Below, piece by piece: positions 1 through 9,450 of a stretch of 64,000 nucleotides of DNA (its first letter is position 1; the number at the start of each line of letters is the position of its first letter). This DNA is from Limonium bicolor (lineage: Eukaryota > Streptophyta > Magnoliopsida > Caryophyllales > Plumbaginaceae): the NCBI GenBank assembly GCA_023374045.1, contig CM041776.1:279185999-279249998 (forward strand), written 5' to 3'. A program made the position numbers and the translations under genes. The notes under the pieces were generated by a model. The model saw only the letters and a program-made list of their open reading frames with translations, ran no database searches and was not told the origin of the DNA.

Positions 1-825
1 ATCCTTACTCACATTTAATTCCCTAACTGTTTTATTTTTACACACATTCTCTCTATAAACTATATATACTCCTTTTGTACTAAATTTTAATAAACTTATG
101 TCTTAAATACATTTTAGATTGTTTACAAAACCTAAGGTTTCAAAGGAATAACTTGATAAATTAATTCCTTTTATTATGTTTTAGGATAAGCATTATATCT
201 TAACATAAGGTAAAATTTATCTAAGAATTAAATTTTCATTCATAAGTGAAATTGTCAATTATTTAATAAGATCATCCATTCTGAAAAATCCTCATACCTT
301 ATATTCAAATGACATATTAATATTTTCAGTGTGGTAAAGTAGATTAATATAATCTCCTATGTAACTTAGTTTCATTTAAATAAAGGTTCAAAGGTTTTAA
401 GTATCTAATTTATATTTGCAAACCTTTTTATAAGTTATGGCTATTAATTACAACACTTATTTATAAACTCACATTCTGAATATTGGTAATTAATGTTATA
501 AATGTATTTTATATGGCTTATCTAATTCTAAGAAACTTAAAGATTATTTTAGATTAATTTCCTAATCATAGTTTAATATAGTTTTATACCATAACCTTTT
601 AATGATTGTATCGTAAAATATTAAGTTATTGTTCAATACTATAAATGTTATGAAATGATTAAATCTAGACTTATTAATCCACTTCACATTTAGATGTAAA
701 AGTATTTCATTATATAATAAGATTTATCTGTGTCACAACTTATGTAATCAAATTATGAATATTCCTAAGTCTTAACTTATTAATTACCTAATCCAATTAT
801 CGATTTACATTCTAGTAAATGACAA
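1..825 (-). mobile_element. Left half of a split LTR related to element A
   Basis: Read on the reverse strand, this stretch matches the LTR of element A at about 10,870-11,745 and 19,030-19,900. Shared landmarks include the block around the reverse complement of 'cctaaggtttcaaaggaata' and the run 'gtgtaaaaataaaaca'. The match is diverged, roughly 80-85% by eye. It continues beyond the MULE at 62,939-64,000, so a single older LTR was cut by the MULE insertion. No coding sequence is seen. The left end runs off the window. Confidence 0.85.
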
Positions 826-834
826 ATAATATTA
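826..834. repeat. Left target-site duplication of the MULE (9 bp)
   Basis: The sequence ataatatta stands directly before the left terminal inverted repeat and recurs exactly at 930-938 of the 62-kb mark (62,930-62,938), directly after the right one. Mutator-superfamily insertions create 8-11-bp duplications, most often 9 bp. Joining the flanks through one copy restores the continuity of the split LTR. Confidence 0.9.
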
Positions 835-945
835 CTGGGTTGCTATTCGTAGTACAAAATTACTAATCACCACAGTACAAAATTTTTTTAGTTTATACTG
901 ACGTTGTACACATGTAATGATGTCGTGTTGTAACTCTTGTTTTTT
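835..945 (+). repeat. Left terminal inverted repeat of the MULE
   Basis: It begins ctgggttgctattcgtagta. The reverse complement of the right end begins gggagttgctattcgcagta. The two align through 'acgttgtacacatgtaatga' and part company near 945, with several substitutions and small indels. The first four bases are the least well matched, so the exact terminus rests on the target duplication. Confidence 0.88.
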
Positions 946-1206
946 TTAAAAATAATTTCTTGAGCGCAAACAGTAAAAAACACTCTGATTGTTACAAAAC
1001 ATTATAAACCCGTATAAAAGACGTTAAACCCTTTTTAATCGCATTTAAACGTTATAATTGTGATTCCACATAAGTTAATGACATTTTATGTTGTGTTTGA
1101 CTAAATTACAAACATTGTTACACTTTCAGAACGTTGTATTGAAATCGCAGTTGAAAACGTCAATTTTGGGTAAAAAACGCTCGAACTATATATAGCCTAA
1201 CCTTCC
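946..1206 (+). promoter_or_regulatory. Subterminal region and probable promoter of the PMD gene
   Basis: AT-rich, non-coding. A TATA-like ctatatatag lies at 1,186-1,195, followed by a CT-rich leader (1,215-1,260) typical of plant 5' untranslated regions. Short motifs of the form acgtt/aacgt recur (about 1,021, 1,049, 1,131, 1,157) and could be transposase-binding or methylation-sensitive sites; that is inference only. Confidence 0.5.
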
Positions 1207-1463
1207 TTGGATTATTCATTTCTCACTTACTCACTTTCTCTCCTCTATCTCTCTTCCTTAAGAAGCTCTCTTCTGACTGCCGGAGCCGCCACCCGCCGCC
1301 GCCAACCACCGCCAAAAAAAATATTCTGTGAGTTTTTCGAATTTTTTTTTGCAACTTATAGATTTGGGTGTCCTGAGTATGAATTTGGTGTTAGTTTTTT
1401 GAAATTTAATATCATTTGAGCTAGATCTAGCATGAAACATTCAAAAATATTCAAAAAAAAAAA
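1207..1463 (+). other. Leader region of the PMD gene, no coding evidence
   Basis: CT-rich then mixed sequence downstream of the TATA-like box. It contains short Ala/Arg/Pro-type triplet runs (about 1,280-1,310) but no frame with recognisable protein. It most likely belongs to the 5' untranslated leader. Confidence 0.35.
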
Positions 1464-1805
1464 CCCAGGCGAGGAGCAGGGCGGCTCTACTCGCGCTTGG
1501 TCGAGCACCACCGCTGCTCTACCCGGAGACAGGCGAGTACCGCCGCAGCTCGCCCCAGAAGAAATCGAGTACTGGCGCTGCTCGAGTTACCCGCCGGCGA
1601 GGAGCTATGCGACTCGACCTCTGTGCGCACGCCCGAAGATGGAGTCGAGGGCTGGTGCTGCTCGAGTCGGGTGGAACCGAGTACCTGCGCTGCTCGCCAC
1701 CGACTTCGCCGAGGAGCGGCGCTACTCGATGCTGGAGACAGTGAGGAGCTGCGCTGCTCGCCCCAGAATCAGACGAGTAGCAGCGCTGCTCGAAGGCAGA
1801 TGTTT
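1464..1805 (+). repeat. GC-rich island of degenerate repeats in the PMD leader
   Basis: A block of about 340 bp that is far more GC-rich than anything nearby and ends abruptly in poly-T. A loose motif 'gagta-n-gcgctgctcg' recurs near 1,567, 1,643 (as gagggctggtgctgctcg), 1,679 and 1,774, with further 'gcgctgctcg' cores. Two overlapping frames are open for 109-126 codons, but their composition (Arg, Ala, Ser) follows the base bias and matches no family I know. It may be a transcribed leader, a decayed captured fragment or an expanded microsatellite-like repeat. Confidence 0.55.
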
Positions 1806-2020
1806 TTTTTAATTCTAATATTTTGAAGGATTTTTAAATATTTTAATTTGTTTATTTTTTAATACTAATATTGTGAATGATTTTTAAATGTTTTAATTTG
1901 TTTTTTTTGAATTCTAATAAATATTGTGAATGATTTATACATGTTTGAATTTTTTTTTTGAATTCTAATATTGTGAATGATATGATTATAAATGTTTGAA
2001 TTTTTATGTTATGAATAAGG
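1801..2020 (+). repeat. AT-rich tandem repeat, about four copies of a 55-60-bp unit
   Basis: Units contain 'gaattctaatattgtgaatg' followed by a 'tttttaaatgttttaatttg'-like tail, starting near 1,811, 1,861, 1,911 and 1,959. The block separates the GC-rich leader from the first PMD start codon and may belong to a 5' intron. No clear splice pair was assigned. Confidence 0.6.
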
Positions 2021-2050
2021 AATATAACTGTGTGATATTCATATGCAATA

Positions 2051-2769
2051 ATGGATCATCTGAAAAAAGTAGTGCAACATGTATACATGAAGAGGAAGAA
2101 TAAAGACCGGGGTACGGATCAGCCTATGACGGCCTCGTACCGTCGTGGTGTACGTGCTCCTGGTGAAGGGCCGAGTAATCCTGCCCCCCCCACATGGAAG
2201 CAGCACGCCATTCATCGTTCCATCCGGGTCAATCTTTCAACGACCCGGCGTTTCAAGTACCTGCACCACCAATGGTAGCGGAGGATGACTCGGCGATGTA
2301 CGATATACCGAGGAGATGCATGCCAGTGGTGTCATCATCCAGTAGTGCTTGGTCTGACAGATCACTACACAGCACTAGCTATAACATCTCGGGCGAAGCA
2401 AGCCACCAGATTGGTCCGTTAGAAGCTCAGACGTCAAGCGGTGGTAGTTCATCACCTCCACCACGCCCATCACCCACCCTTACTGATGAGGACCATGTGA
2501 TGACTGAGTGTTCGCCACATGCTGATGACAATGGTCGTGGTGCTGATGATGAGGACTCACCCGACGTGGATGAGGAGCAGGATAATGAAGATGATGAAGT
2601 CATGGATAAGGAGGATGACACTGACGAGGAAGCAGCGCTAGCGATGGTTCCAGTCATTCCTACCTCTTGGAAGTTGACAGAGGTGCCAGTTCCTGGAGGT
2701 CCACTACTTACTAGTGTTATCACTAGCTTCGGGGGTCATGTAGCGCTTGACTTATGGACCTCGACTAAG
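2051..2769 (+). pseudogene. PMD (plant mobile domain) protein, exon 1
   Basis: This is the N-terminal exon of the MULE-borne PMD gene. The first ATG is at 2,051. That frame (basic, starting MDHLKKVVQHV) is separated from the downstream frame by a run of seven C at about 2,184-2,190. One extra C would join the two, so this is probably a homopolymer slip or a reading error. The downstream frame holds a Ser/Pro-rich stretch, a very acidic region (about 2,545-2,635, D/E-rich) and then the start of the PMD fold, with 'PGGP' and 'SFGGHVALDLW' at about 2,691-2,757. The exon ends at a good donor, aag|gtatgt (2,770), in phase 0. It continues at 22,139 after an intron that now contains element A. Confidence 0.75.
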
Positions 2770-2793
2770 GTATGTTCTCTATCGTCTCTTGTA

Positions 2794-2798
2794 TTTGA
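2794..2798. repeat. Left target-site duplication of element A
   Basis: tttga, repeated exactly at 22,081-22,085. The 5-bp size is typical for LTR retrotransposon integrase. It lies within PMD intron 1, 24 bp after the splice donor. Confidence 0.92.
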
Positions 2799-2805
2799 TG
2801 AAATA

Positions 2806-2835
2806 CCCCTAAATTAATTTAAATTAATTTAGGGG
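2806..2835. repeat. Perfect 30-bp palindrome at the LTR tip of element A
   Basis: It starts cccctaaattaattt and ends with the exact reverse complement of that. The second copy is at 16,189-16,218 in the 3' LTR. It sits 7 bp inside the LTR end. A looser inverted pair (cccctaa...ttagggg) lies at the matching LTR end of element C (about 47,190-47,238). Confidence 0.85.
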
Positions 2836-4201
2836 ATTTCTTTTATTAAACCTTTAATAATACTATTAAGTATTAAATTATTATATGGAATTATGAATAT
2901 TAAATTATTATATGGAATTATGAATATTAAATTATTATATGGAATTGTGAAATTTATTTAGGGGTTTTCTCCTACTTAACCCTAATTATTATACATTATT
3001 ATATAGTATTATGAATTTAATAATAAGATTTATAAGTCAATAAATCTTGGGAAAATTTCTAAACACTTCAAATATATTATAAAGATTTTAGGAAGTGTTG
3101 GAACATTGTTTTGAAACATAAAAGTCAATATAAAATTCTAGAAACCTTAAAGCTTATTAAGCCTTGCTAGAGTTGACTTTTTGAGAATGGTCAAACCAGG
3201 CCATGAAACCTATACCAATAAATATGTTATGGAAAACCATGAAGATCGATAAAAATAACGTCAAAAACGGATCATCCTAGCCAAAGTTATGCTAGATTGA
3301 AGTTTTGAATCAAAATTTTAAGAGATGCCACGTGTCACTCTGTAATGGGTTGCCCACACTTAGCCGATTCTTTCCCTGAATTTCGGTAACTGATTCCAGT
3401 GTTTTGACCTAACTTTAGACGGCTATAACTTCTTCATCTTTCCATATTTTTCCATGCCGTCTTCTTCATTCTCTTCTTCAAAACGTCCTCTTTCCAACCA
3501 TTACTCACACATACCCTAATTCGTTATACATCAGCCACAAATCTGACCTAAAGTTGGCACCTTGCGAAACGTGTTTTCAGAATTCCAGTTTCTCATCGAT
3601 TTCAGGTAACTTGCGTCAGCCATAACTTCTTCGTTACTCATCCAAATTCCATGTTATTTAGCTCATTTTGAAGAGCTCTAATTCCTCTAAAACTTTCATG
3701 TTTATGGTCTAAGCCAATTCTCAACCGATTGGAAGGGAAAGGTGTCTAAAGTTTCGGTCTCGCCAGCACATAAAATAATACCGAAACAGAGAGGTAAACC
3801 CGTGTTTTGCGACTTCAATATCTTTTTGTGTGGTTCGAGTTAGGTTTAGTTCTTTCTATCAATACGTAGATCTAAGTTTGTTCTTTCCAATGAGCCCTTA
3901 CTCATAACCTAACTCGATTTGTACTGTTAGTTATAGATCCTCAAAGTTGGCACCACGAACTGCTCAAAGTTCGAGTTTTTTTCCAGTTTCCGAATTTGAA
4001 TTCACACAATTCGCACAATCCGGTGAGTCTCCGATCAAATTGCTCCGATATTGTTGTTCGTAGTCATGTTTTCGGCCTAATCCATGTTCCAATTTAGTCA
4101 ATTTCGTGTTAGGTTAGCAGAATTTGTTAGGATTGTGTTCGAATTCAATACTGTACCCGAAACAAACCCTAACTCTCGAATTGATTTCGAAACTGGATGA
4201 A

Positions 4202-4206
4202 CTCTG
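4202..4206. repeat. Left target-site duplication of element D
   Basis: ctctg, repeated at 9,451-9,455. The uninterrupted site is visible in the 3' LTR of A at about 17,582-17,590 (aactctgcattataa), which confirms both ends of the insertion. Confidence 0.93.
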
Positions 4207-5827
4207 TGCAGACGTTATAATCTGAGTGGTTAAACTGGTGTAAAATTAAAAGAAAAGAAATTAAAACTCAAATTAAACGTCGGGCTGCAAACAAATCCCG
4301 GTCGCAGTAGTATAGTGAAAATGTAAGCAACCGGATGTCGAACCGTGGGACTAATATACATATAATAGTACCTAAGCGTGTCACAGGAGGGGGGGGATTA
4401 ATTGACTTGTTAAAATAAATAAAAAGGAAAGAATAAAATAAACTAAGTTGATAGATAAATAAAATGGAACTCTGGGTCAGGTTAATATAATCTGCATAAT
4501 TAAGCTATCTCTACTGGTTTAATAATTTGGCAAGGTTCCTGTAATTATCTTAAGGACTAAGTCATAGCCTCATAAGAACTCGTTCACCTGTAATGCAAGG
4601 TTCTAATCAAGGTTCAAGCAAAAGCCTGCGAACAGCAGAGGAGTATTGAGGAATTACAATTGCAACTGAATACTAACTTATTAAATCATAACAAGTTTCC
4701 TCCAGTTTTACGTCTTAATTAACCTATCTATTTATCACCGGTCTGATCAAAATAGACTTAGGAAAGCAATTTAATAAACTCATGACATTTATTAAAAAGG
4801 TGCGAGATAACCTTTAAGCGTAACAAACTGTATATAATTAAAACCAGTAAAAATAATGCATAATTAATACAAACACATAATAACCATTCCTAGAGTAAAC
4901 GTAAACTAGCCTAACATATTAAATAGAATAACAGAAACAAGAGTAATAGAAATCATCTGTAATCACTCCGGCTCACTCTGCTATTTTGTATATGTAGGCT
5001 AGAGGTGGATTTTGTGGAATGTAAAATAAATAAAATGGAGAAGGTGGGAGAAGAGAAATGAGATGGCGTGAGGTTTTTGGTGTAGTTGGGTCGTGGATGG
5101 ATTGAATGATTTTTGTGGTGAAGTTGCGTGCGTTTATATAGGGAAAGGAAGATGGCAGGAGAAGGAAGAATGATGGCAGACAGAGGTGAATGACGCGTGA
5201 AGGGATTGAGCTCATTGATTGCTCACTGATTGAAGCATTGATTGCAGGGGACAGGAGTTGGAGACGGGGAGCGAAATAAGGTAGGCGCCGGCGACAGTGG
5301 ACGAGTTGCAGCGCGAGTTGCAGACGAACAAGATAAGCTCGCGTCGGTTTACATGTTGTCCGCCTGTGGTGTCCGCCCATTAAGAGGCGGTTTCTGCTCT
5401 CACGTCCGCCACCAAGACCGCCCGGTAATAGGCGGTACTCTCTGTGGTGTCCGCTTGATAACAAGCGGTTGGAGCTTGGTGGTGTCCGCCAGTTATGGGG
5501 CGGTTGCCCCTTATGTGTTGTCCGCCAGTTATCTTGACGTCGCAGAGGCGGTTGCAACCTGTCGTCGTGACTTATTTCTTCCAACTTCGACCGGCTCTAG
5601 ATTATTCGTTTGGGCTCCGTTTTCTGAGCCGTTTGCGTCTATGTGTTCGTCTCTTCGTCTACTTTACTTCCAGCTTGGTTTTCCTCATGTTAAACCAATA
5701 AATTTGTGAGATAAACAATAAAACATAAACTAGAGGAAAACTAACCGAAGTGGAGAAATGAGCAAGAAAAGTGCTAATATTATATATGAAATACACCTAT
5801 AAAACATGCTCATTTAGACACTTATCA
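4207..5827 (-). repeat. 3' LTR of element D (1,621 bp)
   Basis: Near-identical to 7,836-9,450. It holds a cluster of short inverted repeats of the form gtccgcc...ggcggtt at about 5,356-5,560, five in succession. Open frames across it (4,973-5,584 reverse, 5,242-5,709 forward) recur in the other LTR and resemble no known protein. Confidence 0.9.
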
Positions 5828-7835
5828 CACCCCCACACTTATCTTTTTGCTTGTCCTCAAGCAAAACTACGTACCGAAGTAGGGAATGCTCAATACTAAC
5901 AAATATTATTATGAAGGGTAGGATAAACATGATCTTTTTAACTCATTGAGGAGTGTGAAAAATTAACTGCTGGTGGCATAGGTGTGCTCAGGGTGAAAAT
6001 AAAATATAGAGTTTCTGGGTATGATCTAAGGTACTTCAATGTTTCTTTTTAGGTGACTCTGAGAACTTTTACCATGGCCAACTTCTCTCAAGAATGGGCA
6101 TTGAGGAGATAACAAAAGGAAAAATAGATTCATGCATTTGTTTCACTTTTGCATAAGGGATGAGAAAATGTAAGCATCACACCTTTGTATTTAATAACAC
6201 TCAACTCTCTTTTGTTGGTTACCAATGGTGTCTCGCAAGTCCCTTATTATTTTTTCTTTTTTCTTTGTTTTTTTTAACAGAGAAGCACCCCTTAGCAATC
6301 CCTAAGAGAGAAAACAGAAAGAAACCCTGAGCAATAAAATCCAACCATTTGCAGATTATTTGGTCACACCGCATATACAATGCTCCTCAAAAGTAATCAA
6401 AATTTAAAATTTGTACCATTTATCCCACAATTCATAACAGTATTTTATTCTTAAAGAGAACAACCCACATATAAAGGGTCCATAATATTTGAATTGGACT
6501 AACGCATGATAAGGAGAGAGATTAAACATTTAAGCACAAAATGTCACCGAAAAGGGCATGCTCCCCCACACTTAAATTGAACAATGTCCTTATTGTTCAC
6601 CAGAAAAAACAAGGGAAAGTTTCAGAAGACCTTTTCGGTAAGTAGATAAAATAGAGATAACACAAAGATCACAATAAACATTTAAGCATATAAACGCTCC
6701 TCTGCAGTTTTTATTTAAATAAAAGCATAAGTAAAGAAACTGGTACTCCCCTGATATTATTTTTGCTTGCGTTTATAGGAGTTCCCCCACACTTGAGCTT
6801 CAGCCTCAAGCAGCGTAGCTTGGTTGCGGTGTCCACATGGAGGTGCACCTGCATAAGACACTAGAAGCAACCATACTACAAACGGAGTTAAAAGTAAGCA
6901 AAAATAAATTTTAAAGAGAACCTGAAAATTAAAAGCGCATAAAAGCAAATAAAATAAAAGTACACCCGGGTTGCCTCCCGGGAAGCTGCCCTTCTTTAAT
7001 GTCTTTGGCTAGACGCCTGCTTCGTTATCCTGGATCAAAACAAAACGTTACTTCGGCATATAAAATAGGAAAATTAATACTCCACAAAATCTGATGTTTG
7101 AGGAGGTATTGCCGGGAACGTAGTTCTAACAGAAGACCCGGCGGTGATGCTTTGTCTTCCTCAAATTGGAGGATGTAAACTTCCTCCTCTTGTAGGTGAG
7201 GCTCGTAGAAAGAACGCTCGTTATCATCTTCAAGGAAAGTTAATTCTTTGAAGGTGATAATGGCGTTTGTTGGATAGTTTTGCGGAGGTGATGGCAATTC
7301 CTTCTCTTCATTTCGAAGATGTAAATATCCTCATCTTCTGGATAGAGCACAGAGAAGGATGGAAACTGGCGGTAGGCGATTGTAGAGGGAAGAGAATAAT
7401 TAACTCCGTAGTGGGGTGTTTTTCCTCATGAATTATTTCGCTCTTTGGTTGCTGTTCTGGTTGAGCGAGTCCCTCCAGGTAATCTGGTTGATCTTCTAAC
7501 CAGAGTTGCTCTTGTAATATGAGACAATCTGCATAATCATGGGCTCCCCCACATACGGGCCAGCAGTAAAATACTGTGAATAGCAGAACTCTTGCTCGAA
7601 CACCTGTTCCATTTCCATTTTTTTTTGTGTTTTTTTTTATATAAAACAAAACTACTGAACAGATTAGAAAATAAAATAATTAGAAACAAACATAATAATA
7701 ATATAAACAAAATATAAAAGAAAATAAATATAAACAACAAACAAAAATAATATAAACAAAATATTCTATTATAACAAGTGAGTAATCCGGGGCTTAGGGA
7801 CTAGAATAAACTAGTCCCCGGCAACGGCGCCATTT
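5828..7835 (-). other. Internal region of element D, non-coding
   Basis: About 2.0 kb between the LTRs. No gag, protease, RT or integrase motif was found in any frame. The reverse strand carries several 'agtgtggggga' purine-rich motifs (about 6,560-6,575, 6,785-6,795, 7,547-7,555) like the polypurine tract. Reverse-strand frames at 7,025-7,297 and 7,308-7,649 are short and unrecognised; they might be remnants of a Gag-like N-terminus, but I cannot support that. Confidence 0.6.
7815..7832 (-). promoter_or_regulatory. Primer-binding site of element D (tRNA-Asp)
   Basis: The forward strand reads tccccggcaacggcgcca, which equals the 3' end of plant tRNA-Asp including CCA. The primer would therefore anneal to the reverse-strand RNA, 3 bases from the 5' LTR. 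Confidence 0.88.
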
Positions 7836-9450
7836 TGCAGACGTTATAATCTGAGTGGTTAAACTGGTGTAAATTAAAAGAAAAAAAATTAAAACTCAAA
7901 TTAAACGGGGCGGCTGCAAACAATCCCGGTCGCAGTAGTATAGTGAAAATGTAAGCAACCGGATGTCGAACCGTGGGACTAATATACATATAATAGTACC
8001 TAAGCGTGTCACAGGAGGGGGGGATTAATTGACTTGTTAAAATAAATAAAAAGGAAAGAATAAAATAAACTAAGTTGATAGATAAATAAAATGGAACTCT
8101 GGGTCAGGTTAATATAATCTGCATAATTAAGCTATCTCTACTGGTTTAATAATTTGGCAAGGTTCCTGTAATTATCTTAAGGACTAAGTCATAGCCTCAT
8201 AAAAACTCGTTCACCTGTAATGCAAGGTTCTAATCAAGGTTCAAGCAAAAGCCTGCGAACGGCAGAGGAGTATTGAGGAATTACAATTGCAACTGAATAC
8301 TAACTTATTAAATCATAACAAGTTTCCTCCAGTTTTACGTCTTAATTAACCTATCTATTTATCACCGGTCTGATCAAAATAGACTTAGGAAAGCAATTTA
8401 ATAAACTCATGACATTTATTAAAAAGGTGCGAGATAACCTTTAAGCGTAACAAACTGTATATAATTAAAACCAGTAAAAATAATGCATAATTAATACAAA
8501 CACATAATAACCATTCCTAGAGTAAACGTAAACTAGCCTAACATATTAAATAGAATAACAGAAACAAGAGTAATAGAAATCATCTGTAATCACTCCGGCT
8601 CACTCTGCTATTTTGTATATGTAGGCTAGAGGTGGATTTGTGGAATGTAAAATAAATAATGGAGAAGGTGGGAGAAGAGAAATGAGATGGCGTGGGGTTT
8701 TTGGTGTAGTTGGGTCGTGGATGGATTGAATGATTTTTGTGGTGAAGTTGCGTGCGTTTATATAGGGAAAGGAAGATGGCAGGAGAAGGAAGAATGATGG
8801 CAGACAGAGGTGAATGACGCGTGAAGGGATTGAGCTCATTGATTGCTCACTGATTGAAGCATTGATTGCAGGGGACAGGAGTTGGAGACGGGGAGCGAAA
8901 TAAGGTAGCGCCGGCGACAGTGGACGAGTTGCAGCGCGAGTTGCAGACGAACAAGATAAGCTCGCGTCGGTTTACATGTTGTCCGCCTGTGGTGTCCGCC
9001 CATTAAGAGGCGGTTGCTGCTCTCACGTCCGCCACCAAGACCGCCCGGTAATAGGCGGTACTCTCTGTGGTGTCCGCTTGATAACAAGCGGTTGGAGCTT
9101 GGTGGTGTCCGCCAGTTATGGGGCGGTTGCCCCTTATGTGTTGTCCGCCAGTTATCTTGATGTCGCAGAGGCGGTTGCAACCTGTCGTCGTGACTTATTT
9201 CTTCCAACTTCGACCGGCTCTAGATTATTCGTTTGGGCTCCGTTTTCTGAGCCGTTTGCGTCTATGTGTTCGTCTCTTCGTCTACTTTACTTCCAGCTTG
9301 GTTTTGCTCATGTTAAACCAATAAATTTGTGAGATAAACAATAAAACATAAACTAGAGGAAAACTAACCGAAGTGGAGAAATGAGCAAGAAAAGTGCTAA
9401 TATTATATATGAAATACACCTATAAAACATGCTCATTTAGACACTTATCA
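7836..9450 (-). repeat. 5' LTR of element D (1,615 bp)
   Basis: Pairs with 4,207-5,827 with a few substitutions and 1-3-base indels. Its hairpin cluster is at about 8,983-9,180. Confidence 0.9.

Larger units (their letters stand above)
4207..9450 (-). mobile_element. Element D: small non-autonomous Athila/Tat-like LTR retrotransposon
   Basis: 5,244 bp, TG...CA ended, on the reverse strand. The LTRs are 4,207-5,827 (3') and 7,836-9,450 (5'). The primer site next to the 5' LTR (7,815-7,832) matches the 3' end of plant tRNA-Asp, as used by Athila/Tat elements. The polypurine tract beside the 3' LTR (5,828-5,840, reverse complement aagtgtgggggtg) is preceded by 'gaggacaagcaaaa', also typical of that group. 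The 2.0-kb internal part codes for no gag or pol. The two LTRs differ at only a few positions, so the insertion is fairly recent. Confidence 0.88.

Noticed and set aside
1432..1826. Overlapping frames of 109 and 126 codons in the GC-rich leader.
   Set aside because: Composition follows the base bias of the repeats and both frames overlap; no homology recognised.
4973..5709. Frames in both directions in the LTR of element D.
   Set aside because: They lie wholly in LTR sequence, recur with breaks in the other LTR and resemble no protein.
7815..7832. A tRNA-Asp gene (the 3' end including CCA matches).
   Set aside because: Only the 3' end is present, no cloverleaf lies upstream, and nuclear tRNA genes do not encode CCA. 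It is the primer-binding site of element D.
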